A DNA stretch of 64,000 nt, taken from NCBI GenBank assembly GCA_036267975.1, contig DATAVA010000007.1:1-64000 (forward strand), in the 5' to 3' direction. The notes beneath the pieces were generated by a model that ran no database searches, was not told where the DNA came from, and saw only the letters and a program-made list of their open reading frames with translations. Below are positions 15,551 through 24,777 of this stretch, piece after piece. The number at the start of each line of letters is the position of its first letter. Within the stretch, counting starts at the first letter, position 1. The DNA comes from DAIDKA01 sp036267975. Lineage in GTDB: Bacteria; Pseudomonadota; Gammaproteobacteria; Steroidobacterales; Steroidobacteraceae. The position numbers were made by a program, and so were the translations under genes.

Positions 15551-15581
15551 CGGCTGAGCATGAGCAAGGTCTTGCTATGAT

Positions 15582-16073
15582 GTGCAGCCGTCGCTCAGTC
15601 GGGAGGTAAGTCGAGTGTTCGACCTTGCTGCAGAGCTTCCGCATCTTCTGCCCAAGGCCATCGCCTGGGCCGAAGCGCGCTCCGCCGAGATCGCGGCTGC
15701 CGGCGCGCCACTCAGCCCGTTCGAACTGCGGCTGGCGCATCTGGTCGGGGTGCAGCAACCGGAGCGCGTGCGCATTTCGCAGGTTCGTGAGATACCGCAG
15801 CCGCAGGATCCGGAATTGCAGCGGGCGGTTGCGGCAACCGGATTCATCGGGCCGCGCACCATCGGGCTGACATTGGGATATGGCATCTACGTCGTGGCCG
15901 GGCACTCCTCGAACCGACTGGTCTCACACGAATGCCGACACGTCTATCAGTATGAGATGGCCGGCTCGATCCGCAACTTTTTGTACGTGTACCTGGCGCA
16001 GATCGCAGCTGCTGGCTACGAAGCGGCGCCCTTGGAAATGGATGCGCGGGCACACGAGTTCGATACGGCCTGA
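15582..16073 (+). CDS. Hypothetical protein with an HEXXH motif
   Basis: A 163-residue protein starting with GTG. It contains HECRH followed by VYQYE, matching the HEXXH zinc-metalloprotease signature, after a predicted amphipathic segment (GYGIYVVAGHSSNRLVS). There is no signal peptide or obvious family. It could be a small zincin-like protein or a structural homologue. It lies 31 bases after the DapF-like gene and may be co-transcribed with it. Confidence 0.6.
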   Translation: MQPSLSREVSRVFDLAAELPHLLPKAIAWAEARSAEIAAAGAPLSPFELRLAHLVGVQQPERVRISQVREIPQPQDPELQRAVAATGFIGPRTIGLTLGYGIYVVAGHSSNRLVSHECRHVYQYEMAGSIRNFLYVYLAQIAAAGYEAAPLEMDARAHEFDTA

Positions 16074-16085
16074 CGGTCACCGGCG

Positions 16086-18497
16086 CTATGAGTTGCTCTG
16101 TCCCCGCAACGGCACCGCGGCCGGCGAAACGAGGTCCGACTGCACCTTGGCTGACGCACGAGTAGCCGGCAGTCGGCCGTCCATCCAGGCGCGAAACGCC
16201 TCCGGGGGCAGGGGCGGACTCATGTAGTAACCCTGCGCCGTATCGCAGCCGAGCCTTCGCAGCAGCGCGTACCCTTCGCCGTCTTCGACTCCCTCGGCCA
16301 CGACTTTCATGCCCAGGCGGTGACCCATTTCGATCGTCGAGCTGACGATGGTGGTCAGATCGGAATTGCCGCATACCTGGGAGACGAACGAACGGTCGAT
16401 CTTCAATTCCTTGGCGGGCAGCCGCATCAGGTAGCTCAAGGAGGAGTAACCGGTGCCGTAATCATCGATGGACAGCGCCAGTCCGATCCGCGACAAATGC
16501 TCCAACACCGTGATGGCGTTTGCGGGGTCCTCCATGAAGCCGCTTTCGGTGATCTCGAGGCACAGCAGGCTGGGGTGGACCTGGTGCCGAGCCAGCAATT
16601 CGTTGATCATTTCCGGCAATTCGCGATTCAGCAGGTCGCGCGCCGATATGTTCACCGACACCTGCAGTTCCATACCTTCGCGGCGCCACTGGCCGATCTG
16701 CCGCACGGCCTCCTCCAGTACCCAGCGCGTCAGCACCTTGATATACCCGGTGTGCTCTGCGAACGGAATAAAGGCCGCGGGTGGTACGACGCCGCGGCGC
16801 GGATGATCCCAGCGCAGCAGCGCCTCGCACGCGGATACACTGGCCGATGTCAGGTCGACTTTCGGCTGGTAATGCAGTCTCAGTTCGTTGTGTTCCACTG
16901 CATGCCGCAGTTCGCCGAGCAACGAGAGATGTTCCTGTTGGCTCGTATCGTAGTTCTTTTCGTATATCGCCCAACCGGTCCGGCCGCGCTTCGCCACGTA
17001 CATCGCGATGTCGGCGTTGCGCACCAGTGTCTCGGAGTTCTCACCATGCGCCGGATACATCGCGATTCCGATGCTCGTGCCGACATCGAGGGGCTGTCCC
17101 TGAAAGATAATCGGAACTTCCAGCGCCGCGATGATGCGCTTGGCCGTCTCGGTGACGCCTGCCGTGCTCGAGGCCGGCACCAGCAGCGCGAATTCATCCC
17201 CACCCAGGCGTGCCACACATCCCGAACCGGCCTGAATGAGCCGCAGCCGGGTTCCGACCTCGCGCAGCACATGATCCCCCACGCCGTGACCGAGCGAGTC
17301 ATTGACGTACTTGAAGCGGTCGAGATCCATGACCATGATCGCCAGCGATTCGTGGCGTGAGCGCGCCCGGGTAATGCCCTGCTCGAGTGCCTGCGAGAAC
17401 TGCGAGCGGTTCGGCAGCTGGGTCAGCGAATCCTCGTAGGCAAGTTTCAGGATGCGCTGCTCGCGCTCGGCGATTCCGGTGCGCATGTGTTCCAGCCCCT
17501 GCGCCAGGGCGCCGATCTCATCGTCGCGGAGCACCTCGACGCGCTCGGAATAGTCGCCGCCCCGAATGCGCCGCACGGCGCCCAGTAGCAGTTCGAGCGG
17601 GCGCGTGATGCTCAAGGCGATCATGACGCTGCCCGCAATCGAAATCGCCAGGCTCAGGAAACCAAGGATTTCCAAGGTGGTGCGCAGGGTGCGAAAACTG
17701 GCCATGGCCGAGCCGATCGGTCGTTGCAGCACGGCGGCAATGTGAACATCGCCACTGAGCTGCACGAGGCGCAGCTGCTGCTGGCCATCGCGCATCTGCA
17801 GCGCGCGCGTGCCGAGGGCGCGGGTATAGCCCGGCAGGCGTGCGCGAAGTTCATCCGCCACCGGCGCCGGGAGAGTCGTGGCGAATATGTTCCACTGCCC
17901 CGCCCGTTCGATTGCGAAGGAGACATCAAGTCCGGTGAGCCGTTCGAGGTCTTGCGCCAGCACATGGTCGAGGGGAAAACACACCACGATCCAACCGATT
18001 GTCAGCGGCGCTTTGACCGGCACCGCGATGAGCTGGAAGGCCTGCTGATGCAGCAGGTCGATCGTGCTGGCGCCGCCCTGCGCGCGTGCCCGCTCGATGA
18101 GTTGCGCCAATTCGAAGGGATGTGGCGACGCATCGGGACGCAGCGAATCGGCAATCACCTGGCCCTTCAGATCGACGTAGAGAACCGCCTGGGCGTTGAT
18201 GCGCGCGCCCTGGTTCTCCAGGGCCGATGCGAGCGTTGCCGTGTCACCCGTCGCGATGGCATCCCGAAACGCGAAGTCGGCCGCCAGCACGGTGGCAGCC
18301 TGCGACAGGCGCTCGGAGTTCTGCGCCAGTACGCGTGCGAAGACGCGCTCGCCAACGCTGAACTCATCCTCAATTTTGCCGCGGGCCGCGTTGTAAGTGG
18401 CATCGTTGGTCAATGCAAACTCGGCCGCCTGCACGACGCCGAGCAGTGCCACCAGAAACACCACCATGCGCACCCGCAAGCTGCGAAAACGGATCAT
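16086..18497 (-). CDS. Membrane-bound GGDEF/EAL protein (cyclic-di-GMP turnover)
   Basis: An 803-residue protein. A transmembrane helix (residues about 8-27), a periplasmic sensor region of about 260 residues, a second helix (about 285-305) and a HAMP domain precede the GGDEF domain, with an intact GGDEF motif at about residue 432, and the EAL domain with EALLRW at about 558. Both catalytic signatures look active, so it may be bifunctional or mainly a phosphodiesterase. Its start overlaps the stop of the upstream cupredoxin-like gene (ATGA), so signal proteins made upstream may feed its sensor domain. Confidence 0.93.
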   Translation of the reverse strand: MIRFRSLRVRMVVFLVALLGVVQAAEFALTNDATYNAARGKIEDEFSVGERVFARVLAQNSERLSQAATVLAADFAFRDAIATGDTATLASALENQGARINAQAVLYVDLKGQVIADSLRPDASPHPFELAQLIERARAQGGASTIDLLHQQAFQLIAVPVKAPLTIGWIVVCFPLDHVLAQDLERLTGLDVSFAIERAGQWNIFATTLPAPVADELRARLPGYTRALGTRALQMRDGQQQLRLVQLSGDVHIAAVLQRPIGSAMASFRTLRTTLEILGFLSLAISIAGSVMIALSITRPLELLLGAVRRIRGGDYSERVEVLRDDEIGALAQGLEHMRTGIAEREQRILKLAYEDSLTQLPNRSQFSQALEQGITRARSRHESLAIMVMDLDRFKYVNDSLGHGVGDHVLREVGTRLRLIQAGSGCVARLGGDEFALLVPASSTAGVTETAKRIIAALEVPIIFQGQPLDVGTSIGIAMYPAHGENSETLVRNADIAMYVAKRGRTGWAIYEKNYDTSQQEHLSLLGELRHAVEHNELRLHYQPKVDLTSASVSACEALLRWDHPRRGVVPPAAFIPFAEHTGYIKVLTRWVLEEAVRQIGQWRREGMELQVSVNISARDLLNRELPEMINELLARHQVHPSLLCLEITESGFMEDPANAITVLEHLSRIGLALSIDDYGTGYSSLSYLMRLPAKELKIDRSFVSQVCGNSDLTTIVSSTIEMGHRLGMKVVAEGVEDGEGYALLRRLGCDTAQGYYMSPPLPPEAFRAWMDGRLPATRASAKVQSDLVSPAAVPLRGQSNS

Positions 18498-19132
18498 TGC
18501 GCTTTCGCCGGGCTTTCTGGGCCGTCGAGGGGGGCGCTGATGTGAAGGGTGTGGGCGAGCGCTGCGGCGCCGGGCTCGAGGTGCAGGGGCTGCACAATCT
18601 GCTCGTCTTCGGTGAGCGACGCATGCCAGGCGCGCAGACTGTAGTCGCCCGACGGCAGCTTCGGTAACAGCGCAATTCCGGCGCGGTCCGTACGCGCAAA
18701 GTAGGGGGTGTCGACGACCAGCAGCCACGCGACCATGCTGTCGTGGATATTGCATCCGAGCACCACCAGGCCGGCCTTGTCGAAGAGCACCGGATCGGTG
18801 GGCTTACCGGCGTAGAGCTTGAGGCTGAAGACTCTGGCGGGGGAGAACGAATAGACCGAATGGCGGATATTGTCGCTGTTCGGAAAATCAACGGCGGTGC
18901 CGGCCTGCACGACATTCACGCGCGGGACGAAGTGTCGATCGATCTGGTCGATGACATACCGGGCCCCCGGCGCTGCGTGAATGGGAGCGGCTGGAACGGC
19001 GTAGACAATGGCGTCTGCGATCGGCGCACCGGCTGCGGTTTCGACGTGCACGGTCAGGTCGGCAGCGGCCACGAACGGCGTCGCGCAGGTCAGTGCGAGA
19101 GCCCACCACGCAGTTGGACGGCGCCGCAACAT
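18494..19132 (-). CDS. Secreted cupredoxin-like protein (methylamine-utilisation type)
   Basis: A 212-residue protein with a signal peptide (residues 1-22, ending FVAAA). The body is a plastocyanin-like fold: VDFPNSDNIRHSVYSFS supplies one histidine; GCNIHDSMVAW supplies the Cys-His pair typical of type-1 copper sites. Proteins of this kind are annotated as methylamine utilisation proteins, but no methylamine dehydrogenase genes are nearby. It overlaps the GGDEF/EAL gene by four bases and lies one base after the truncated haemoglobin gene. Confidence 0.8.
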   Translation of the reverse strand: MLRRRPTAWWALALTCATPFVAAADLTVHVETAAGAPIADAIVYAVPAAPIHAAPGARYVIDQIDRHFVPRVNVVQAGTAVDFPNSDNIRHSVYSFSPARVFSLKLYAGKPTDPVLFDKAGLVVLGCNIHDSMVAWLLVVDTPYFARTDRAGIALLPKLPSGDYSLRAWHASLTEDEQIVQPLHLEPGAAALAHTLHISAPLDGPESPAKAQ

Positions 19133-19133
19133 A

Positions 19134-19607
19134 TCAGGGCGGAGATTGCTTCGGTATGGGAGGGATCCGCACCTCGATGACATCGGGTGCCATGGGCGCC
19201 AGCAGCGCCAGCAGTTCATTGCGTTCGCGCAGCGGGACATGATGTCGGCGCAGCGATTGGCGCAGGATCGCCACCAGGCCGAAGAATTCCCTCTGCGTGA
19301 TGTGGTGGTTCGCATGCACCTCGTGCATCGAGTCGCCGCTGTAATGGCAGCCACCGCCGGCCAGATCGCAGATCTGCTCGACGATGAGGCGCTTGATGCG
19401 GGCGATATTCGAACCCTTGAAGGATTGATTCAGGCGCGGATCAGCGACGACCCGATCGATGGTCTCGGAGATGACTGCCGTCATCACCGGCTCTCCGCCG
19501 AGGCGCACATAGAGCGGGCGCGTCGTCGCCGACAGGCCGGCACTGCAGATGCACAGGGCGCTCATCGCGGCCGCGAAGGTCGCGATGCGTCTGGGAGTTG
19601 CTTGCAT
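19134..19607 (-). CDS. Secreted group-I truncated haemoglobin
   Basis: A 157-residue protein with a signal peptide (MQATPRRIATFAAAMSALCICSAGLSA region) followed by the truncated globin fold: LYVRLGGEPVMTAVI, VVADPRLNQSFKG and a proximal-histidine region at MHEVHANHHITQREFF. ERNELLALLAP ends the fold. Group-I globins bind O2 and NO. The ATG at 19607 gives the signal peptide; the longer frame does not. It heads an operon with the cupredoxin and GGDEF/EAL genes. Confidence 0.85.
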   Translation of the reverse strand: MQATPRRIATFAAAMSALCICSAGLSATTRPLYVRLGGEPVMTAVISETIDRVVADPRLNQSFKGSNIARIKRLIVEQICDLAGGGCHYSGDSMHEVHANHHITQREFFGLVAILRQSLRRHHVPLRERNELLALLAPMAPDVIEVRIPPIPKQSPP

Positions 19608-19784
19608 GCTCAAGGTCTTTTGGCGATGGCTTACCTCAAAGGATGGTAGGGGCGATCGCGCCACCGCGGTGTTAATTGGCTCACAGCTCCTAAACATGCG
19701 GAAAGTCACGGAATCTTTCGCTCGATAGATCCAGAATGAATGCCTGCGAAAGCGTGATCCGGTTCGCATCACTGTGGGACACCA

Positions 19785-20642
19785 ATGCTCAAACGCGTCT
19801 GCGCGGCATCGACTGGGCTGTTGCTCGTACTTGCTGCTGGCGTGGCGCCGGCGGGCGATCGTCTGGCTGCCACCGGCGGAATCATGAACCTGGAAGGCAG
19901 CGCGGGTGGCGGACTGACGCCGTGGGCCCTGATCGCCGGCCTCGGCACTGACGGCGAAATCGGCGCGAGTGCCTTTTGCACGCAGGTCAAGCCGCAGGAT
20001 TTCAGGCTCGACAGTTGCGGAGTCGCGGCGGGCTTTTACGACCGTACCGAATTCTCACTCGCGCGCCAGGCGTTCAACCTCGGCGCGACCGCGCCGGGAC
20101 AGAACATCGATCAGACGATCGTCGGTGGCAAGCTACGTCTGTTCGGCAATGCCGTCCTCGACCAGAACAGCCCGTGGCCACAGCTGGCGCTGGGCATGCA
20201 ATGGAAGCACAACAGCAACTTCGATCTGATTCCCAGGGCGCTGGGTGCGAAGCATGCCGATGGCACGGATGTATACCTCGCCGCAACCAAGGTATGGCTG
20301 GACGGCCCTCTCGGGCGCAGCTGGCTGGCGGATCTTACCTTGCGTGAGAGCAACGCCAACCAGATGGGAATACTCGGTTTTGGCGGGCCCGCCGGCAATT
20401 ACCACCTGCTGGCCGAGGGCAGCGTCGGCATGTTCGTGTCGGGCTATTGCATCATCGGCGCGGAATACCGCCAGAAGCCGAATAATCTGCCGGTGTTCCG
20501 CGAGGACGATTTCAGAGACGTGTTTGTGGCATTCGTGCCGGTGAAGTATTTTTCCGTGACGCTCGCGTACGCCGATCTGGGGAATATCGCCAATCGGGCC
20601 GCACAGGCGGGAAGTTACGTTTCCATTCAAGGGAGCTGGTAG
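19785..20642 (+). CDS. DUF3034 family protein, probable outer-membrane barrel
   Basis: A 285-residue protein with a signal peptide (MLKRVCAASTGLLLVLAAGVAPA). Strands GGGLTPWALIAG, GEIGASAFCTQ, DLTLRESNANQMGILG and VTLAYADLGNIA fit DUF3034, a family of exported beta-rich proteins often found beside methylamine-utilisation-like and cyclic-di-GMP genes. It ends in W, typical of outer-membrane beta-barrels. It is divergent from the haemoglobin operon with 177 bases between starts, so both may share regulation. Confidence 0.82.
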   Translation: MLKRVCAASTGLLLVLAAGVAPAGDRLAATGGIMNLEGSAGGGLTPWALIAGLGTDGEIGASAFCTQVKPQDFRLDSCGVAAGFYDRTEFSLARQAFNLGATAPGQNIDQTIVGGKLRLFGNAVLDQNSPWPQLALGMQWKHNSNFDLIPRALGAKHADGTDVYLAATKVWLDGPLGRSWLADLTLRESNANQMGILGFGGPAGNYHLLAEGSVGMFVSGYCIIGAEYRQKPNNLPVFREDDFRDVFVAFVPVKYFSVTLAYADLGNIANRAAQAGSYVSIQGSW

Positions 20643-20645
20643 TCG

Positions 20646-21497
20646 ATGGTTTTCCAAAGTGCGCTCATGAGCAACCCAACATCAGTCACCCTGCGTGACG
20701 GAAATATCATTCCGCAACTCGGTCTGGGCGTGTTTCAGACTCCGCCGGACAGTACGGCCGCGGTGGTCCGCACCGCCCTGGCCGCGGGCTATCGGCATAT
20801 CGATACGGCCGCCGTCTACGTGAACGAAGTCGGCGTCGGCGAGGGCCTGCGCGCTGCGGAAATCGAGCGCGGCGAGCTCTTCGTGACGACCAAGCTGTGG
20901 AATGCCGACCAGGGGTTCGATGCCGCGCTCAAGGGCTTCGACCACAGTGTGAAGCGGCTGGGACTGGACTATCTGGATCTGTATCTGATCCATTGGCCCT
21001 CGCCGCGCCGGGATCTTTACGTGGACTCCTGGCGCGCGCTGGTGCGCCTGCAGCAGGATGGTCGGGTCCGTTCGATCGGCGTTTCGAATTTCAGTGCCGA
21101 ACATCTGCAGCGCCTGATCGCGGAAACCGGCATCACCCCGGTGGTGAACCAGGTCGAGTTGCACCCACACTTCCAGCAGCGTGCGCTCATCCAGCTGCAT
21201 GCGCAGTTGGGCATTGCCACGATATCCTGGAGTCCGCTGGGGCAGGGCAAGGCGCTCTCGGACCCGGTGATCGCTGAGATTGCGGCGCGTCACGCTCGCA
21301 GTCCCGCCCAGATCATCATCCGCTGGCACCTGGACAGTGGCCTCATCGCCATCCCCAAGTCGGTGACGCCGCACCGCATCGCCGAAAATTTTGCGGTCTT
21401 CGACTTCAAGCTCAGTGAGGCCGACCTCGCCGCCATTGCCGGGCTGGATTCAGCGCAAGGGCGCATCGGGCCTGATCCGGCAACCGCGAACTTCTGA
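20646..21497 (+). CDS. Aldo/keto reductase (2,5-diketo-gluconate reductase type)
   Basis: A 283-residue NADPH-dependent oxidoreductase. Catalytic Asp, Tyr, Lys and His are in HIDTAAVYVNE (Asp and Tyr), VTTKLWN and YLIHWPSP. The AKR signature SIGVSNFS and the C-terminal IPKSVTPHRIAENF cofactor-binding block are present. This is the DkgA/DkgB group, which reduces keto-sugars and aldehydes. The start may be 20646 or the ATG at 20667. It begins four bases after the DUF3034 stop. Confidence 0.9.
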   Translation: MVFQSALMSNPTSVTLRDGNIIPQLGLGVFQTPPDSTAAVVRTALAAGYRHIDTAAVYVNEVGVGEGLRAAEIERGELFVTTKLWNADQGFDAALKGFDHSVKRLGLDYLDLYLIHWPSPRRDLYVDSWRALVRLQQDGRVRSIGVSNFSAEHLQRLIAETGITPVVNQVELHPHFQQRALIQLHAQLGIATISWSPLGQGKALSDPVIAEIAARHARSPAQIIIRWHLDSGLIAIPKSVTPHRIAENFAVFDFKLSEADLAAIAGLDSAQGRIGPDPATANF

Positions 21498-21538
21498 AGT
21501 TCAGGACGTTTCCGGAGCCGGGCGGGGGAGGAGATCCC

Positions 21539-22546
21539 GTGACTGCCAAGCAAAAAAGAACCCCGCGCAAGGCCGCGCCCAAAGGTCGTACCGTCCGCCT
21601 GGGGCCGGCGGCCGTGCGCCGCGGCCTGACGAGCCAGGAGATCGTCCTGACGATGGAGGAGCCGCTGCTGGCCACGGTGGTCGCGGCGGTTCGCAAGGCC
21701 GATGGCGCAACGATCGGCGCTTATCGCGAACCGCTGTCCGGCCGGCCGCTGCTGCTGGCGTCGCTGCCTTTCTCGGCCATCGAGCCGACGCCATTTCAGC
21801 GAGATCTGTCCCCCACCCATGCCAAACGACTCTCCGTTGCGATCGAGGCCACCGGCGCCTTCCTCGACCCGCTGATCGTCGTACTGGGGGAGGGCGGCCG
21901 ATTCTGGACTCCCAATGGCCGGCATCGCCTCGCGGCTGCAAAGGTGCTGGGCTTGAAGCAGATTACGGCGCTGATTTCCCCGGACGAGGGCCTGTCGTTT
22001 CGCATCCTGGCGCTGAACACCGAAAAGGCCCACAACCTCAAGGACAAGAGCCTTGAAGTCATCCGCATGGCGCGCAGCCTGGCGAAACGCGAACCGACGC
22101 GGAAGGAGTCTGCGTTCGCCGAGCATTTTGAAGCGCCGGAACTGCTGACGCTGGGCGCGATTTATGAAAAGAACGCGCGCTTCGGCGGTGGCGCCTACAA
22201 CTCCTTCCTGCGCAAGGTCGATCGCTTCTCCGATAAGACCTTGACGCTCAGCCTGCGCGAGCGCGCCGATCTGGCGGCGCGCCTCATCGAGATTGAGTTG
22301 CGCGTCAAGCGGATTGTGACGGCGCTGCAGGCACGTGGCATGAAGTCACCGTACTTGCGCAACTATGTGGTGGCACGGATCAACCCCGTGCGCTTTCACC
22401 GCATGAAGCCCGGCGAGAAAAAGCCGGCGATGCCGATCCTGCAGGCCATGACGCGCATGGCCGCCGCCGCACGCGATTTTGACCTGGCGAAGGTATCGCT
22501 GAGTGATCTGGCGTTCGTCGCCGCTGGCGCGGAGTCATCGGACTGA
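21539..22546 (+). CDS. ParB-like (ParB/Srx fold) DNA-binding or nuclease-like protein
   Basis: A 335-residue protein beginning with GTG. After a basic N-terminus, PFSAIEPTPFQRDLSPTHAKRLSVAIEATGAFLDPLIVV and FWTPNGRHRLAAAKVLG give the ParB N-terminal (sulfiredoxin-like) domain at residues about 80-155. The middle and C-terminus are helical and basic without a recognised domain. It is not next to parA, so a chromosome-segregation role is unlikely; DNA modification or regulation is a guess. Confidence 0.8.
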   Translation: MTAKQKRTPRKAAPKGRTVRLGPAAVRRGLTSQEIVLTMEEPLLATVVAAVRKADGATIGAYREPLSGRPLLLASLPFSAIEPTPFQRDLSPTHAKRLSVAIEATGAFLDPLIVVLGEGGRFWTPNGRHRLAAAKVLGLKQITALISPDEGLSFRILALNTEKAHNLKDKSLEVIRMARSLAKREPTRKESAFAEHFEAPELLTLGAIYEKNARFGGGAYNSFLRKVDRFSDKTLTLSLRERADLAARLIEIELRVKRIVTALQARGMKSPYLRNYVVARINPVRFHRMKPGEKKPAMPILQAMTRMAAAARDFDLAKVSLSDLAFVAAGAESSD

Positions 22547-22579
22547 GGTTGAAGGCGATGTGGTCAGGTAGACCCGCGA

Positions 22580-22921
22580 CTACTTCGGCGGAATCTGGCT
22601 GCTGATGCCGTTTTCCTGTTTGTTCAGCACTCGCTGCTCGGGTTTCGTGAGGTGGCTGCCATTCTGGCCGGCCATGTCACGCTCCTCCTGGCGCACCTGG
22701 TGATCTTCCTTGTGCGCGCTCGCTGCCTGGCCGTGGGACATCGTTCCGTGCTTCACGTCATTGTGAATACGGCGATTCTGATTGTGCAGGCGATGATTGA
22801 CCTGCGTGCGTCGCGGATGGCTCTTCTGCCAGCTGGTCGCGGCCGAGGCGGTTCCGACCACGCCTGCGAGCATTGCCGCGGCAGCGGCGAAGGTCAGTGT
22901 TTTGCGAAATGGGGTAGACAT
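22580..22921 (-). CDS. Small secreted basic/helical protein
   Basis: A 113-residue protein with a signal peptide (residues 1-28, ASA-type cleavage). The mature part is rich in His, Asn, Gln, Arg and Lys, for example HPRRTQVNHRLHNQNRRI and QVRQEERDMAGQNGSHLT. It has a regular helical pattern found in a common but uncharacterised periplasmic family. The function is unknown. It is convergent with the ParB-like gene. Confidence 0.7.
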   Translation of the reverse strand: MSTPFRKTLTFAAAAAMLAGVVGTASAATSWQKSHPRRTQVNHRLHNQNRRIHNDVKHGTMSHGQAASAHKEDHQVRQEERDMAGQNGSHLTKPEQRVLNKQENGISSQIPPK

Positions 22922-23033
22922 AAAAAGTCCTCTTGGAGCGTGGGTCGTCGCGTTATCAGTTGCGGGCGCAATTCCCGCCTCATGACTGGTACAACGGCGC
23001 CACGGGCCCCCGGCTGACCTGGGTTACACGTTA

Positions 23034-23432
23034 TTAAGGATGATGTCGGCGTCTGCCCGGGTCAAACATTGCGGCGGTCGGAACTCTCCCCTGCGTGACC
23101 TTGATTCCTTCGCTGCGCAGACGCCGCGCCTGTTCATGAAAGTGCTTTGAGCCGGGCGGAAAAACGATTCGGCCGCCGGCGCCGAGCACCCGGTGCCAGG
23201 GCAGCGCCAGGTCCTCGGGCGCGACGCGCAGCGCGTAGGCCGTCATCCGCGCTCGCCCCGGCAGACCCGCGGCGCGCGCGACTGCGCCGTAGGTCGTGAC
23301 CTGGCCGCGCGGAATGGCGGCAATGACGTGCCATAGGTCCTGCAGTGCCGGATTGTGTTCCGAGGTCGGCTTGCCCCGGCCACGACGGCTCGCGTGGCCT
23401 GCTGGGCCAAACAGCTTATGAGTGAACGGCAT
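23034..23432 (-). CDS. Alkyltransferase-like (Atl/MGMT-fold) protein without the acceptor cysteine
   Basis: A 132-residue protein. LWHVIAAIPRGQVTTYGAVARAAGLPGRAR is the DNA-binding winged helix of O6-alkylguanine alkyltransferases. In LPWHRVLGAGGRI the reactive cysteine of PCHRV is replaced by tryptophan. Such Atl proteins bind alkylated guanine and pass it to nucleotide excision repair. The next gene on the same strand starts upstream, so the two may share a transcript. Confidence 0.88.
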   Translation of the reverse strand: MPFTHKLFGPAGHASRRGRGKPTSEHNPALQDLWHVIAAIPRGQVTTYGAVARAAGLPGRARMTAYALRVAPEDLALPWHRVLGAGGRIVFPPGSKHFHEQARRLRSEGIKVTQGRVPTAAMFDPGRRRHHP

Positions 23433-23448
23433 GCGATCCTGCGCGGAC

Positions 23449-24725
23449 TCAGGTCTTGAGGATGTCGGCCATGCTGATGATGGACTCGGCGATATCGACG
23501 ATCCGCTTGTTCTGTCGCATGGCGGTCTCGCGCATCAGCGTGTACGCGTCCTTTTCGGTCAGATTGCGGTTACTCATCAACAGCCCCTTCGCGCGATCGA
23601 TGACTTTGCGTTCGCCGAGCGCCGCGCGCGCGGATTCGAGCTGGGCACTAACATCATCGATGCGTCGCGCCTGGGCCTGGATCACGTACAGGATCGAACG
23701 CATCGGCTTCGGGCCTGAATTTTCGAGAGTATAAAGACCGATTCCGGCCTCCACGCTGGAATGGCCGCGCGCCGGCTCCGCTTCGGCCAGCAGCACGCCC
23801 ACCGGGCCGGTTGCGGGAATATCATCGGCGTGACTCGCGACGGTATGCGCGCCGCGCTGGGGCGCCTCCTTGAGCTTGAGGCTGCACAGACTGCCGAGCT
23901 GGCGCGACAGCGCATCTTCGATGGCATGCAGAGCATCGATGCGTCGCGTGGTGTGCCGGTACCAGCCCCGTCCACGGTTGCGCCCACGGCCTCACCCGAG
24001 GCGATCCGGCTGATGAGCTGCCGCAGACGCTCGACTTCCTGCGTATCGCGGCCGGCCAGCAGTGCATTGAACGCATCAATGTGAGTGCTGTCCGCAAACT
24101 CGATGAAAATGCGAAACGCCTCATCCTGGGCGTTACCGCTGGACACGGCCGCACCGACGGTGGCGCGTTCCTGTCCTGCATACTCCTTGGCCTGCGCAAG
24201 ATTGACGAGCGCCACGAGCACCCTGCAGACCTCGGGGTCGGCGGCGATATCGCCGACCTCGAAGCCTACGGCGAGCAGCCGACCGATGAGCACCGTGAGG
24301 GCCCTGACACTGTCCTGTGGCGCGATCACCAAGGCGTTGATCTGCTTGCGCAGCAGCGGCAGGCTGTCCAGGGCGCCTAATGCCAGCGCCACGCGCGTAT
24401 AGAAGCGCGCACCCGAACTCATCCGGTCCAGTTTGTCATCCACATGCTCGAGGTGCTCGCGCACGGCGAGTTCGAGGGCGCGGCATTCGGTGATGCGCCG
24501 GGTCAGCCGCTCGGCGAACTGCGCGCCATTGGAGCCTAGGAAGATCGACGCCGCCCCGCGCTCCTTCTGCAGAGCATGAATCAGCGCGCTGAGTTTGCGC
24601 ACCAGTTCACCGAGTACCGACAGCTGCTCGAGATCGCGCATCCGGCACAGGCCTGCCGCGCGCAGGAAGCGCGCCGCGACAGCATTGCCGGTGTCCTCAG
24701 TGGTTTCGTGAATGGTTCGTACCAT
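23449..24725 (-). pseudogene. nasR: NIT-ANTAR nitrate-responsive antiterminator (NasR-like), frameshifted
   Basis: The N-terminal frame (from 24725) encodes a NIT domain (LSALIHALQKERGAASIFLG). The C-terminal frame encodes GWYRHTTRRIDALHAIEDAL and then an ANTAR RNA-binding domain (IDRAKGLLMSNRNLTEKDAYTLMRETAM). They are out of frame. The break is at the G run read as CCCC on the plus strand (23966-23969); one more G would give a continuous NasR-like protein. NasR releases transcription attenuation of nitrate-assimilation operons. This is either a true frameshift or a homopolymer sequencing error. Confidence 0.82.
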
Positions 24726-24777
24726 ATAGAGCCACTCTGGCACGAAGACCGGCGTCTGCTCAAGCGAGCACGCGTGA

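Noticed and set aside
16320..17360. Long plus-strand frame opposite the GGDEF/EAL gene
   Set aside because: It lies entirely opposite a gene with clear domains and is rich in His, Arg and Gln, as expected from the complement of GC-rich coding DNA.
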